A DNA stretch of 64,000 nt. Origin: Rhodocyclaceae bacterium. GTDB lineage: Bacteria > Pseudomonadota > Gammaproteobacteria > Burkholderiales > Rhodocyclaceae. The stretch's first letter is position 1. Each line of letters opens with the position of its first letter. A program made the position numbers and the translations under genes. Below the pieces are notes generated by a model. The model ran no database searches. It had not been told where the DNA came from and saw only the letters and a list, made by a program, of their open reading frames with translations. The DNA lies in contig JAGRFZ010000028.1 of the NCBI GenBank assembly GCA_020445785.1, forward strand, positions 17,546-81,545, written 5' to 3'. Shown here in pieces: positions 1 to 8,751 of this stretch.

Positions 1-57
1 CAGCGCCAGGGCAGCGAGCAGGCGGCGGGCGAAGAGGCGAAGTGGCTTGCGCGGCAT
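1..57 (-). CDS. 5' end of a gene cut by the window edge; signal-peptide-like N-terminus
   Basis: Reading leftwards from an ATG at 57, nineteen codons remain before the window ends. They encode a basic start (MPRKPLRLFARR) followed by a leucine/alanine-rich stretch (LLAALAL), which looks like the beginning of a signal peptide. The frame lies 61 bp beyond the stop of the pyrophosphatase-like gene on the same strand, so it may be the third gene of that operon. No clear Shine-Dalgarno sequence is visible. The product cannot be named. Confidence 0.45.
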   Translation of the reverse strand, partial: MPRKPLRLFARRLLAALAL

Positions 58-118
58 GATCGGTGGAGGGATGGTCGTGGCAGGTACGGCGGCACGCGGC
101 TGGCGGCTGGCGATATCG

Positions 119-595
119 TCAGAATTCTACCCGCGGACCCTGCCAATGGTCGTCGCGCGGGGTCGCACTGTCCACCGCGAAGTGGGCACTGCACCAGCCG
201 TCGCAGGCGTTGCGCCCGCGCTGCCCGCGGCAAAGATTGAGGGCTGCCTTGCAGGCGGCGTAGAAGTGGAAGAAGCGCAGTACGAATCGCATCTGGGCGT
301 CGCTCGGACGCCGGTCGCTGCATACCAGCTTATGATCGACGAGGCCCCGGTCGGTGAGCACGATCGCGCCCCAGCTGGGCACCGCGAGGCGATGGCCGGC
401 CGGCAGCCTGGGACCGAGCACCAGCGCGTCGAGCAGATCGCCTTCGAGCCCGATATGGCTGGGGACGGCACCGTAATTGAAGGGGCAGGGCAAGGGCGAG
501 ACGAAGTCCACGTGACCGTTCGAACCGCGTTTGAGGAAGCTGCCGCGGGGGACTTCGACGACCACCTCGAGGGTCGGGCCGCGGCAAGCGATCAT
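119..595 (-). CDS. divergent inorganic pyrophosphatase-family protein
   Basis: A 158-residue protein resembling family I soluble inorganic pyrophosphatases, which hydrolyse PPi to two phosphates with Mg2+. Visible family positions are VEVPRGSFLKRG near the N-terminus (K22), FNYG with Y41, the signature EGDLLDALV at 51-59, and TDRGLVDHK at 81-89 (D82, D87, K89). The classic signature is DGDPxDxxV; here the first Asp is Glu and the Pro is Leu. The C-terminal 45 residues are Cys/Arg-rich and unlike the family. The ATG overlaps the stop of the upstream thioredoxin-like lipoprotein gene in an ATGA, so the two are probably translationally coupled. It may be a specialised or weak enzyme rather than the main cellular PPase. 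Confidence 0.7.
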   Translation of the reverse strand: MIACRGPTLEVVVEVPRGSFLKRGSNGHVDFVSPLPCPFNYGAVPSHIGLEGDLLDALVLGPRLPAGHRLAVPSWGAIVLTDRGLVDHKLVCSDRRPSDAQMRFVLRFFHFYAACKAALNLCRGQRGRNACDGWCSAHFAVDSATPRDDHWQGPRVEF

Positions 596-1155
596 CGGCT
601 GAAGTCCGGTGGCTGGCGGGAGCCGCTCTGGAAGGCATCGAGGGTTGCGAGCATTGCGTCGGTGTCGAGTTCGCCGACGTGACGCCACCAGGTGTGGCCG
701 TCCGGCCCGATCAGCGCGTGCTGCGGCAGCATGCGCTGGGTGGCGCCTTCCGAGACCACGTGTCGCCGGTCGAGGGCGAGGCGTTCGGCCCGCCCGTCGA
801 GTTCCGCTGCGGTGGCCGGCCGATGGGGATCGCGACCGCCGCCGACGACGACGACGAAGACGGTGTTTTCGGGGCCCCGGCGGCCTGCCGCGCCGCTGGC
901 GCCGGCCTGCCGTGCGCAATTGCCGCACCACAAGGCGTCGTACGTGACCCAGACGAAGCGCCCCGGAAACATGCACGGACCGAGCGCGGTTCCGCCCAGC
1001 GAAACGCCCCAGGGTTGCGTCTCGCCGCTGCTGCAGCCGCCGGCCCGGTCCCAGTCCGTATAGGTCTCACCGACGGCCGGATTCGACGTGCAGCCGATTG
1101 CCATCAGGGTTGCCAGCAGGGGCCCCAGCGCCCATGCCAGCCGCGACCGGGGCAC
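592..1155 (-). CDS. thioredoxin-fold lipoprotein with WCGNC motif
   Basis: A predicted lipoprotein of about 187 residues if the GTG at 1155 is the start. This start puts a basic [11 protein letters not shown] signal directly before a lipobox (MAIGC, Cys22). The same frame is open back to 1338, so a longer version is possible. The mature part has a TlpA/redoxin-like pattern: [13 protein letters not shown] (Cys77, Cys80), a beta strand FVVVVGG, and a late [12 protein letters not shown] segment that resembles the cis-Pro and strand region of periplasmic thioredoxin-like proteins. It probably acts in the periplasm, tethered to a membrane, in thiol redox chemistry. The partner is unknown. It overlaps the downstream pyrophosphatase-like gene by 4 bp. 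Confidence 0.6.
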   Translation of the reverse strand: MPRSRLAWALGPLLATLMAIGCTSNPAVGETYTDWDRAGGCSSGETQPWGVSLGGTALGPCMFPGRFVWVTYDALWCGNCARQAGASGAAGRRGPENTVFVVVVGGGRDPHRPATAAELDGRAERLALDRRHVVSEGATQRMLPQHALIGPDGHTWWRHVGELDTDAMLATLDAFQSGSRQPPDFSR

Positions 1156-1480
1156 TTTGCGGGTCGCGCCGGGCCGCTCGCCGGAGGCCGACCCGTCATC
1201 GATGCACGAGAACGGATGCGTCGCCGGTTCCTTCGAGACAGCCGGCCCGGCCCACGCGCGGACCTGCCCAACTGCGGTTTCCACGGTCATGGCGCCCATC
1301 TTGCGCGCTCGATTCGCAAGGTCAAGCCATCGTGTCACGACAAGGGCCGATTGTCGCGGAGGCCGACGGACCTCGAATCGGGATCCTCGACCAATTGTTG
1401 CTTGTGGCGCGGCCTGCCGCAGACTAGATTGTGGTTCCGGCAGCGTGCGTCTGCGCGCCCGTGACGAAGAGGCGTTCTCG

Positions 1481-2668
1481 ATGACCCGATCCCGACCGAG
1501 CTTCGACTGGCTCGACCCACTGATGCTCGATCAGCAACTGACCGAAGAAGAGCGAATGGTACGCGACACCGCCCGGGCCTATGCCCAGGAACGGCTCGGT
1601 CCGCGGGTGTTGGAGGCCTTCCGCGAGGAGCGCACCGACCGCCGCATCTTCGACGAAATGGGCGAGTTGGGCCTGCTCGGCTCGACCATCCCCGAGGCCT
1701 ACGGCGGTGCCGGTTTGGGATACGTCAGCTACGGCCTGATCGCGCGCGAGGTCGAGCGGGTCGACTCCGGCTTCCGCTCGATGATGAGCGTGCAGTCTTC
1801 GCTGGTGATGGTGCCCATCAACGAGTTCGGCAGCGACGAGCAGAAGCGGAAATACCTGCCGAAGCTGGCGAGCGGCGAGTGGATCGGCTGCTTCGGTCTC
1901 ACCGAGCCGGACCACGGCTCCGACCCGGGCAGCATGTCCTGCCGCGCTCGGCGCACCGACGGGGGCTTTCTGCTCTCCGGCAGCAAGATGTGGATCACCA
2001 ACAGCCCGATCGCCGATGTCTTCGTGGTGTGGGCCAAGGACGACGCCGGCGATATCCGTGGCTTCGTGCTGGAGAAAGGCTGGGCCGGACTGTCGGCGCC
2101 GGCGATCCACGGCAAGGTCGGCCTGCGCTCGTCGATCACCGGCGAGATCGTGATGGACGGGGTGTTCGTGCCGGAGGAGAACGTCTTTCCCGAGGTGCGC
2201 GGGCTCAAGGGCCCGTTCACCTGCCTCAACTCGGCCCGCTTCGGCATTGCCTGGGGGGCGCTGGGTGCGGCCGAGTTCTGCTACCAGACGGCCCGCAGCT
2301 ATGTGCTCGAGCGCAAGCAGTTCGGCCGTCCGCTGGCGGCCAATCAGTTGGTCCAGAAGAAGCTCGCCGACATGCTGTCGGAGATCACGCTGGGGCTGCA
2401 GGGCTGCCTGCGGCTCGGCCGACTCAAGGAGACCGACCAGGCGCCGGTCGAACTGACCTCGATCATGAAGCGCAATTCCTGCGGCAAGGCCCTCGAGATC
2501 GCCCGCACGGCGCGCGACATGCTGGGGGGCAACGGCATCTCGGACGAATTCGGGGTGATCCGCCATGTCGTCAATCTGGAGGTGGTCAACACCTACGAAG
2601 GAACCCACGACATTCACGCCCTGATCCTCGGACGCGGCATCACCGGGCTGCAGGCCTTCGCCAACTGA
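1481..2668 (+). CDS. gcdH: glutaryl-CoA dehydrogenase
   Basis: A 395-residue acyl-CoA dehydrogenase, the size of bacterial and mitochondrial glutaryl-CoA dehydrogenases. These use FAD to oxidise and decarboxylate glutaryl-CoA to crotonyl-CoA in lysine, tryptophan and aromatic breakdown. Visible are the acyl-CoA dehydrogenase signatures [16 protein letters not shown] (136-151) and WITNSPIAD (171-179), the ARFGIAWG segment, the helix RKQFGRPLA, and the C-terminal [11 protein letters not shown] with the expected catalytic base E373. The ATG at 1481 was chosen because the family N-terminus [17 protein letters not shown] follows directly. The frame is open upstream but has no homology there. The stop overlaps the next ATG by one base, coupling it to a CoA-transferase that could supply glutaryl-CoA. 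Confidence 0.93.
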   Translation: MTRSRPSFDWLDPLMLDQQLTEEERMVRDTARAYAQERLGPRVLEAFREERTDRRIFDEMGELGLLGSTIPEAYGGAGLGYVSYGLIAREVERVDSGFRSMMSVQSSLVMVPINEFGSDEQKRKYLPKLASGEWIGCFGLTEPDHGSDPGSMSCRARRTDGGFLLSGSKMWITNSPIADVFVVWAKDDAGDIRGFVLEKGWAGLSAPAIHGKVGLRSSITGEIVMDGVFVPEENVFPEVRGLKGPFTCLNSARFGIAWGALGAAEFCYQTARSYVLERKQFGRPLAANQLVQKKLADMLSEITLGLQGCLRLGRLKETDQAPVELTSIMKRNSCGKALEIARTARDMLGGNGISDEFGVIRHVVNLEVVNTYEGTHDIHALILGRGITGLQAFAN

Positions 2669-3888
2669 TGGGGGCGCTCTCCGGCATTCGCGTACTCGAT
2701 CTGTCGCGCATCCTCGCGGGGCCCTGGGCCGCCCAGATTCTTGGCGACCTGGGTGCCGAAGTGCTCAAGGTCGAACGTCCGGGCAGCGGGGACGACACCC
2801 GCCATTGGGGACCTCCGTGGCTGCAGGACGACAGCGGTCATGACACCGAGACCGCAGCCTATTTCCTGTGTGCCAATCGCAACAAGCGCTCGGTGACGAT
2901 CGACATCACGCGGGCCGAGGGACAGGCGCTGGTGCGCGAATTGGCGGCCGCCAGCGACGTGCTGATCGAGAACTACAAGCTCGGCTCGCTGGCGCGCTAT
3001 GGCCTCGACTACGATTCGCTGAAGGCGATCAATCCTCGCCTCGTGTACTGCTCGATCACCGGCTTCGGGCAGAGCGGCCCTTACGCCGCGCGGGCCGGGT
3101 ACGATTTCCTGATCCAGGGGCTGGGCGGCCTCATGAGCATCACCGGCCGCAGGGACGACGAGCCCGGCGGCGGGCCGATCAAGGCCGGCGTCGCGCTGAC
3201 CGATATTCTCACCGGCCTGTATGCGGCCAATGCGATCCAGGCCGCGCTGCTCTGGCGTCGGGACAGTGGGCTCGGCCAGCATATCGACATGGCGTTGCTC
3301 GATGTGCAGGTCGCCTGCCTCGCCAATCAGGCGATGAACTTCCTGACCACGGGCCAACCGCCGAATCGCCTCGGCAACGCCCATCCCAACATCGTGCCGT
3401 ATCAGGACTTTCCGACCGCCGACGGCCACATGATCCTGGCCATCGGCAACGACGGCCAGTTCACACGCTTCTGCCAAGAGGCCGGCGCGCCGGAACTGGC
3501 GCTGGATTCGCGCTTTGCGCGCAATCGAGGGCGGGTGGCGAACCGGGTGGCGTTGATTCCGCTGCTCGAGTCGCTGACCGTGCAACGTTCGACCGCCCAA
3601 TGGATTGCTGCCCTCGAGGCGGTCGGCGTACCCTGCGGGCCGATCAACGACCTGGCTGCCGTGTTTGCCGATGCCCAGGTTGCCGCCCGGGGGCTGCGGG
3701 TGGAACAACGGGGAGCGGGTGGGACGCGGATTCCGCAGGTGGCGAGCCCGATGCGCCTGTCGGCGACACCGGTGGCGTATGACGCGCCGCCGCCGCAGCT
3801 GGGCGGCGATACCGAGACGGTGCTGGGCAAGGTGCTGGGCCGTTCGCCCGAGGAATTGGTGCGGCTACGCCGGGATGGCGTGATCTGA
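2668..3888 (+). CDS. CaiB/BaiF-type (family III) CoA-transferase, probably glutarate-specific
   Basis: A 406-residue family III CoA-transferase. Typical family segments are VLDLSRILAGPWAAQILGDLGAEVLKVE at the N-terminus, NKRSVTIDI, DVLIENYKLGSLARYGLDY, LVYCSITGFGQSGPY and the GxPCGPIND segment in the C-terminal part. These enzymes move CoA between carboxylic acids through an aspartyl-CoA intermediate. The ATG overlaps the gcdH stop (TGATG), and close relatives paired with gcdH are succinyl-CoA:glutarate CoA-transferases. By context it most likely activates glutarate for GcdH. The substrate is an inference; the family assignment is firm. Confidence 0.9.
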   Translation: MGALSGIRVLDLSRILAGPWAAQILGDLGAEVLKVERPGSGDDTRHWGPPWLQDDSGHDTETAAYFLCANRNKRSVTIDITRAEGQALVRELAAASDVLIENYKLGSLARYGLDYDSLKAINPRLVYCSITGFGQSGPYAARAGYDFLIQGLGGLMSITGRRDDEPGGGPIKAGVALTDILTGLYAANAIQAALLWRRDSGLGQHIDMALLDVQVACLANQAMNFLTTGQPPNRLGNAHPNIVPYQDFPTADGHMILAIGNDGQFTRFCQEAGAPELALDSRFARNRGRVANRVALIPLLESLTVQRSTAQWIAALEAVGVPCGPINDLAAVFADAQVAARGLRVEQRGAGGTRIPQVASPMRLSATPVAYDAPPPQLGGDTETVLGKVLGRSPEELVRLRRDGVI

Positions 3889-3912
3889 GCCGGCCGGTGG
3901 CCGGCGCTCGGT

Positions 3913-4275
3913 TCAGGCGACCTGCAGTCGGGCCCGGCGCAGGCGCTCGGCCATCACCTTCATCAGATCCACGGCGAACTGGGGATGGCGGGCGACGATT
4001 TCCTCGAAGCGCTCGCTGTCGATGCGGGCGAGTCGGCATTCGGTCACGGCGCGCACGCTCATGGGCCGGGGCTGGTCCGGTTCGATCAGCGCCAGCTCGC
4101 CGAGGAATGCGCCGGGTTGCGCGACCTCGATCGTCTGGCCCTGGACCAGCAGCTCGGCGCGGCCGTCCACCAACAGGTAGGTGACGTCTGCGGCTTCGCC
4201 CTCGCTGAACAGGATCTCGCGTTCGGGCAGGCGAAGTAGTCCAGTCGCGGCGGTAATCAGGTCTGCTAGCTCCAT
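3913..4275 (-). CDS. stand-alone cyclic nucleotide-binding domain protein
   Basis: A 120-residue protein consisting of one cNMP-binding (Crp-type effector) beta-barrel with no DNA-binding or output domain. Visible are ILFSEGEAADVTYLLVDGRAELL, the glycine-rich GAFLGELALIE of the phosphate-binding cassette, then RPMSVRAVTECRLARID and a C-terminal helix. The canonical cassette has an Arg soon after the GE; here the stretch is GELALIEPDQPRPMS, so nucleotide binding is plausible but unproved. It converges on the CoA-transferase gene with a gap of 24 bp. It could be a small cAMP/cGMP sensor or an adaptor. Confidence 0.8.
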   Translation of the reverse strand: MELADLITAATGLLRLPEREILFSEGEAADVTYLLVDGRAELLVQGQTIEVAQPGAFLGELALIEPDQPRPMSVRAVTECRLARIDSERFEEIVARHPQFAVDLMKVMAERLRRARLQVA

Positions 4276-4440
4276 CGTCCGGGCGCTCCGTCGGAAGTTG
4301 GGGAGGATGCCCCTACTACGGGTGCCGGTGGACGCGGCTGAAGGGTTAGATGAACTGCAATGATGGCCGCCCGTGACGGCCTTGACGGGCAAGCCGGGAT
4401 CGGCCGCCGGCGCGACGCGGTGCCTTCTCAAACCACCCCC

Positions 4441-4980
4441 TCATTCCCGCGTGAGCGCGTGTGCGTCCGCCGGCTCAGCGGGCGGTGGCGCGTCGATCGG
4501 CTTCTCCAGGAAGTGCGCCACACCGGCCTCCGGGTCGAGCTGGTAGTCGCGAAAGCCGAAGTGGCGATAGCTCGCCAAGGCGCGGTGGTTGTTGGACAGC
4601 ACCTCCAGCGTGAGCTTGCAGCATCCCCGCTGCCGGGCCGCCGCCTCCATCGCCCGCAGCAGGCGCCGGCCGATGCCCCGGCCGCGGTGGCTGTCGCGCA
4701 CGACGATATCGTGCAGATTCAGCAGGGGCCGCGCGGCAAAGGTCGAGAATCCTTCGAAGCCATTGGCCAGGCCGAGCCCCTGATTGCCGGCCCAGGCCAT
4801 CACGCCGACGAAGTCTCGCCGCGTTCGCAGGCGAGCGACGAGGTGCTCGCGTGCCTCGCGCGAGAGCGGTCGGCCGCCGCCCATCGGATCGCGGGCATAG
4901 TGGTCGAGCAGCGCCAACCAAGCGGCGGCTTCGGCCGGATCGGACAGGTCGGTGGGTCGGATTTCGATGTTCGGGGTCAT
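4441..4980 (-). CDS. GNAT-family N-acetyltransferase
   Basis: A 179-residue protein of the GNAT superfamily, which transfers an acetyl group from acetyl-CoA to an amine. The acetyl-CoA pyrophosphate loop is visible as RGRGIGRRLL. It is preceded by the strand LHDIVVRDSHR and followed by RQRGCCKLTLEVLSNNHRALASYRHFGFRDY, the usual motif A to motif B arrangement. The substrate is unknown. It is divergent from the enoyl-CoA hydratase gene, about 100 bp away. Confidence 0.85.
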   Translation of the reverse strand: MTPNIEIRPTDLSDPAEAAAWLALLDHYARDPMGGGRPLSREAREHLVARLRTRRDFVGVMAWAGNQGLGLANGFEGFSTFAARPLLNLHDIVVRDSHRGRGIGRRLLRAMEAAARQRGCCKLTLEVLSNNHRALASYRHFGFRDYQLDPEAGVAHFLEKPIDAPPPAEPADAHALTRE

Positions 4981-5081
4981 GGACGGGTCTTTGCGAACGC
5001 GTTTCGCTGGACCGGATGGCAGCGGCGGCGAGGCTCAGGTGCTATCGTTGCGGGGTTCGATTCTCGTGCCGGAGTATCGCC

Positions 5082-5882
5082 ATGGCCCAGACCGTACTGC
5101 TCGACGTCGCTGCCGGCGTCGCCACGCTCAAGCTCAATCGGCCCGAGGTGCTCAACGCGCTCTCGGTCGAGATGATGGATGATCTCGCTCGCTGTCTCAA
5201 GCAACTGCGCGGTCGCAGCGACTTTGCGGTGTTGGTGATCGAAGGGGCCGGCGAGCATTTCATGGCCGGCGGCGACATCCGCGAGTTTGCGACCCATCTC
5301 AAGGTTTCGCCGGAGTCACGGCTGGTGGCCTTCCGGGCAATGATCGAGCAGTACATCAATCCGACCATCATGATCCTGCAGGAGATGCACCAACCGGCGA
5401 TCGCCAAGGTCCGGGGCGCATGTGCCGGCTTCGGTCTGTCGTTGATGCTGGGGTGCGACCTCGCGGTCTGTGCGGACGACGCGAAATTCACGTCGGCCTA
5501 CGCCTCGATCGCGCTGTCGGCCGATGGCGGCATGTCGTATTTTCTGCCGCGCCAGATCGGCATCCGCAAGGCGATGGAGATGCTGCTGCTGGCCGAGCGC
5601 ATCGATGCTGCCGAAGCGTTGCGTCTGGGCCTGGTCAACCGGGTCGTGGCCGAGGCCGAACTCGACGGCGAAATTGCGGCGCTGGCCCGCCGCCTTGCGC
5701 AAGGCCCGCGTCACGCCTACGGCGAGATCAAGCGTCTGCTTCACGGTGCCCACGACCGGCAGCTCGCGGCGCAGCTCGAAAGCGAGGCCGAGGCCTTCGC
5801 ACGCTGTTCGGCGACGGCGGACTTCGCCGAGGGTGTCAGCGCCTTTCTCGAAAAGCGCAAGCCGGGATTCGAGGGGCGCTGA
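5082..5882 (+). CDS. enoyl-CoA hydratase/isomerase family protein
   Basis: A 266-residue crotonase-fold protein. The oxyanion-hole elements are visible as HFMAGGDIREF near residues 59-69 and KVRGACAGFGLSLMLGCDLAVCADDAKF. Further on is a segment SADGGMSYFLPRQIGIRKAMEMLLLAERIDAAEALRLGLVN, which is typical of 2-(1,2-epoxy)-phenylacetyl-CoA isomerase or enoyl-CoA hydratase branches. The catalytic Glu pair of true hydratases is not obvious; position SADGG holds Asp, so the exact reaction is open. The ATG is preceded by GGAG at 5071. A role in acyl-CoA breakdown alongside GcdH is likely. Confidence 0.88.
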   Translation: MAQTVLLDVAAGVATLKLNRPEVLNALSVEMMDDLARCLKQLRGRSDFAVLVIEGAGEHFMAGGDIREFATHLKVSPESRLVAFRAMIEQYINPTIMILQEMHQPAIAKVRGACAGFGLSLMLGCDLAVCADDAKFTSAYASIALSADGGMSYFLPRQIGIRKAMEMLLLAERIDAAEALRLGLVNRVVAEAELDGEIAALARRLAQGPRHAYGEIKRLLHGAHDRQLAAQLESEAEAFARCSATADFAEGVSAFLEKRKPGFEGR

Positions 5883-5979
5883 GGGCCTTCGATCGCCGCT
5901 GAATCGATTAACGGCGGCCCATCGTACGTCGGCCGATGGCATGCTTTTCGGGTATCCAACGAAACGGGGCCGGGTCGTG

Positions 5980-6651
5980 ATGGTGGGCGAGGGACGAACG
6001 GGATGGGCGCTGGTGATGATGCCGGCGCCGCTGGCGGCGACCGCACAGGTGCTCGAGACGACGGGTAGCTGGGCCGGACTCGATGTGACGATGCGCTCGC
6101 CGGCCGACAAGATCACCTTCGGCACGCCCTTCGACGTGGGCTTCATCGTGGACAGCGCCGCACTGCCGGACAGCAGTGACTTCGCCGCCTTCAAGAGCAC
6201 CGTTCACTTCAGCAATACGGTGGACCTCTCGGCGGCCCAGTGGTCCTATCGCCTGTTCAGCGACGACCCCGCTTTCAATGCCAGCTTTTCCGGCCTGGTC
6301 GGCGACGCGATCGCGCCGGTCAGCGGCAGCTTCGCGCTCGATCTGGTGGACCCGTTCTACCTCGGTCGGACTTTCGGCGGCTTCGGATTCAGCCAACTCG
6401 ACGGGGAGTTCAACGACCGCATCGAGTGGTCGATCACCAATATCATCATCGCCGGCAACACCGATTTCGGATTGACCCTCGACGACGGCGGCATCGTCGG
6501 CGTCGCCGATTTCGGCGCCAGCGTATTGGTGATCGACCCTCCGCCGGTGCCGGAGCCGTCGATCCTGGCATTGGCGCTGGTGGGCGTCGGCGCGATCGGC
6601 TGGCGTGCCCGCCGCGCGCATCATCCGCGCAGTCGGTCCCGCAGCGCGTAG
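5980..6651 (+). CDS. PEP-CTERM sorting-domain protein
   Basis: A secreted protein of about 223 residues of unknown function. The chosen ATG gives MVGEGRTGWALVMMPAPLAATA, a plausible signal peptide; an in-frame ATG at 5941 would add 13 residues. The body is beta-rich and has no catalytic motif I recognise. The C-terminus has VPEPSILALALVGVGAIGW followed by RARRAHH: a PEP motif, a transmembrane stretch and a basic tail. This is the sorting signal cut by exosortases, consistent with the XrtB gene at 29.75 kb. Its last 31 bp overlap the convergent YdcF-like gene. Confidence 0.8.
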   Translation: MVGEGRTGWALVMMPAPLAATAQVLETTGSWAGLDVTMRSPADKITFGTPFDVGFIVDSAALPDSSDFAAFKSTVHFSNTVDLSAAQWSYRLFSDDPAFNASFSGLVGDAIAPVSGSFALDLVDPFYLGRTFGGFGFSQLDGEFNDRIEWSITNIIIAGNTDFGLTLDDGGIVGVADFGASVLVIDPPPVPEPSILALALVGVGAIGWRARRAHHPRSRSRSA

Positions 6652-7397
6652 GCCAGCCGCCCCAGCCATTCATGGGCGGCGTACCAGCCGGCGAATGCGG
6701 CGCGCGGCGTCGGCAGCAGATCGCGCGCACCGATGTTTCCGTCGGGGTCGCCCAGCCACGCGGTGGGGGCCGGCACTACGCTCAGCCCGCTGGCTTCGAA
6801 GCGTGCCTGCGCCCGCGCCATATGGGCGGCGTGGGTGACGAGGACGACGCGCCGGATGCCGGCAGGGGACAGCAGGGCCGCGCTGTTGCGGGCGTTTTCC
6901 GCGGTGTCGCGCGATTCGGTCTCGCGCCAGCGCACCGCCAGGCCGAAGTCTGCGGCCATCGACTCCGCCATCAGATCCGCTTCCGGCCGGCGGTCGTTCC
7001 TGACCCGGCCGCCGCTCACCAACACCGGCAGGCCGGTCCGTCTCGCCAGCCGGGCGCCGTAGCGCAGGCGCTCGAGGCTGAGGGCATTGACCGTCGCGCC
7101 GCCGAACTCCGGCGCGTGGCGTCGCTGGCCGCCGGCCAGGATCACGATCGCCTGGGCTCCGGAGAGCTGGTCCATGGTTGGCGAGGGGGTTCGCTCGAGG
7201 GCGTCGAGCATCCAGCCGACGGTGGCGGGCGCGCTGAAGAACCAGGCACTGGCGAGCCCCAGCCATGCCAATCGTCGGCCACGCCCCCGGCGCAGCAGGC
7301 CGAGCATGATCAGGAGGAGGGGGCCGAGGGGTGGCAGCACGAGCAGTGCCGCCGCCTTCTTGGCCCAGAACAAGAGCAGGTCGGGATCCAATGGCAT
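6621..7397 (-). CDS. YdcF/DUF218-family membrane protein
   Basis: A 258-residue protein with two N-terminal hydrophobic stretches (about 15-35 and 42-60) followed by a DUF218 (YdcF/ElyC/SanA) domain. Family marks are AIVILAGGQRRHAPE, RLRYGARLARRTGLPVLVSGG, the acidic ESRDTAENARN segment and VVLVTHAAHMARAQARFEASG. ElyC-type members influence envelope and undecaprenyl-phosphate metabolism, but the biochemical activity is not established. The 3' end overlaps the PEP-CTERM gene convergently. The 5' end is divergent from metY. Confidence 0.88.
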   Translation of the reverse strand: MPLDPDLLLFWAKKAAALLVLPPLGPLLLIMLGLLRRGRGRRLAWLGLASAWFFSAPATVGWMLDALERTPSPTMDQLSGAQAIVILAGGQRRHAPEFGGATVNALSLERLRYGARLARRTGLPVLVSGGRVRNDRRPEADLMAESMAADFGLAVRWRETESRDTAENARNSAALLSPAGIRRVVLVTHAAHMARAQARFEASGLSVVPAPTAWLGDPDGNIGARDLLPTPRAAFAGWYAAHEWLGRLAYALRDRLRG

Positions 7398-7402
7398 ATG
7401 CG

Positions 7403-7431
7403 TTGTGGGGAAGCCCGGGGGCCTTTATTAT
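7403..7431 (+). promoter_or_regulatory. candidate sigma-70 promoter for metY
   Basis: TTGTGG at 7403-7408 and TATTAT at 7426-7431 are separated by 17 bp in the gap between the divergent YdcF-like and metY genes. The start of transcription would fall near 7438, giving metY a very short leader. Confidence 0.4.
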
Positions 7432-7461
7432 CCCCGAGTCTCCTGACTGGCCGAATCACCC

Positions 7462-8751
7462 ATGCCCGATCACCGCTACGGCTTCGAAAGCCTGTGCCTG
7501 CACGCCGGGCAACAACCCGATGCCGTGACCGGCGCGCGTGCGGTCCCGATCTACCAGAGCACCTCCTTCGTCTTCGATTCGCCGGAGCAGGCCGCCGCGC
7601 TGTTCAACCTGCAGACCTTCGGCAACGTCTATTCGCGGATCTCGAATCCGACCGTGGCGGTGTTCGAGGAGCGCATGGCGGCCCTCGAAGGGGGGCGTGC
7701 GGCGCTCGCCACCGCTTCCGGCCTGTCGGCCCAGATGACGGCCCTGCTGACCTTGTGCCAGCAGGGCGATCGCATCGTCGCGGCGCGCAATCTGTACGGC
7801 GGCAGCTATTCCCAGCTCGACGTCAGCTTGCGCAAGCTGGGCATCGAGACGGTCTTCGTCGATCCCCGCGACCCCGAGAACTTCCGTGCCGCGATCGACG
7901 ACCGGACCAAGGTCGTATATGGCGAGATCATCGGCAATCCGGGCCTGGACGTGCTCGACATCGCGGCAGTCGCGGCGATCGCCCGGGCGCAGGGCGTGCC
8001 TTTGCTGATCGACAACACCCTGGCGTCGCCATGGCTGTGTCGGCCACTCGAGCATGGTGCCGACATCGTCGTCCATTCCGCCACCAAATACATCGGTGGG
8101 CACGGCACGACGATGGGGGGCGTGATCGTCGAATCGGGCAAGTTCCCGTGGGACAACGGCCGTTTTCCGCAGATGACCGAGCCCTCGCCGGGCTACCACG
8201 GAGTGATCTTCTTCGAGACCTTCGGCGATTTCGGCTTCGTGACCAAGGCGCGGATGGAAACGCTGCGCACCTTCGGTCCGGCGCTCTCCCCGTTTTCCGC
8301 CTTCATGCTGCTGCAGGGCCTCGAGACGCTGCCGGTACGGATGGACCGGCACGTGGCGAATGCGCGGGCGGTCGCCGAATTTCTCGATGCCCATGCTGCG
8401 GTCGAGTGGGTCAACTACCCCGGCATGGCGGGGCGGGCCGACGTTGGGCTGGTCGAGCGCTACCTGCCAAGGGGTGCGGGGGGCATCCTGTCGTTCGGCA
8501 TCCGCGGTGGGCAGGCCGCGGGCGAACGCTTCATCGATGCCCTCGAAATGTTCAGCCACCTTGCCAATGTGGGCGACGCACGGTCGCTGGTAATCCATCC
8601 GGCATCGACCACGCACCGGCAGTTGTCCGAACAGGAGCAGATCGCAGCCGGCGTGCCGCCGGACATGGTGCGTCTTTCGATCGGCCTGGAATCCCTCGAC
8701 GACATCTTGTGGGACCTCGATCAGGCGCTGTCCCGCTGCGGAGCGGCCTGA
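7462..8751 (+). CDS. metY: O-acetylhomoserine aminocarboxypropyltransferase (sulfhydrylase)
   Basis: A 429-residue PLP enzyme of the Cys/Met-metabolism family. These enzymes make homocysteine (or methionine from methanethiol) from O-acetylhomoserine and sulfide. The length and the start GFESLCLHAGQQPD match the MetY branch rather than the shorter MetB/MetZ enzymes. Also visible are YSRISNPT, ALATASGLSAQ, the strand LLIDNTLASP and the PLP lysine K209 in SATKYIGGHGTTMGG. Substrate preference (acetyl versus succinyl homoserine) is inferred from the length class. The stop overlaps the next ATG by one base. Confidence 0.92.
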   Translation: MPDHRYGFESLCLHAGQQPDAVTGARAVPIYQSTSFVFDSPEQAAALFNLQTFGNVYSRISNPTVAVFEERMAALEGGRAALATASGLSAQMTALLTLCQQGDRIVAARNLYGGSYSQLDVSLRKLGIETVFVDPRDPENFRAAIDDRTKVVYGEIIGNPGLDVLDIAAVAAIARAQGVPLLIDNTLASPWLCRPLEHGADIVVHSATKYIGGHGTTMGGVIVESGKFPWDNGRFPQMTEPSPGYHGVIFFETFGDFGFVTKARMETLRTFGPALSPFSAFMLLQGLETLPVRMDRHVANARAVAEFLDAHAAVEWVNYPGMAGRADVGLVERYLPRGAGGILSFGIRGGQAAGERFIDALEMFSHLANVGDARSLVIHPASTTHRQLSEQEQIAAGVPPDMVRLSIGLESLDDILWDLDQALSRCGAA

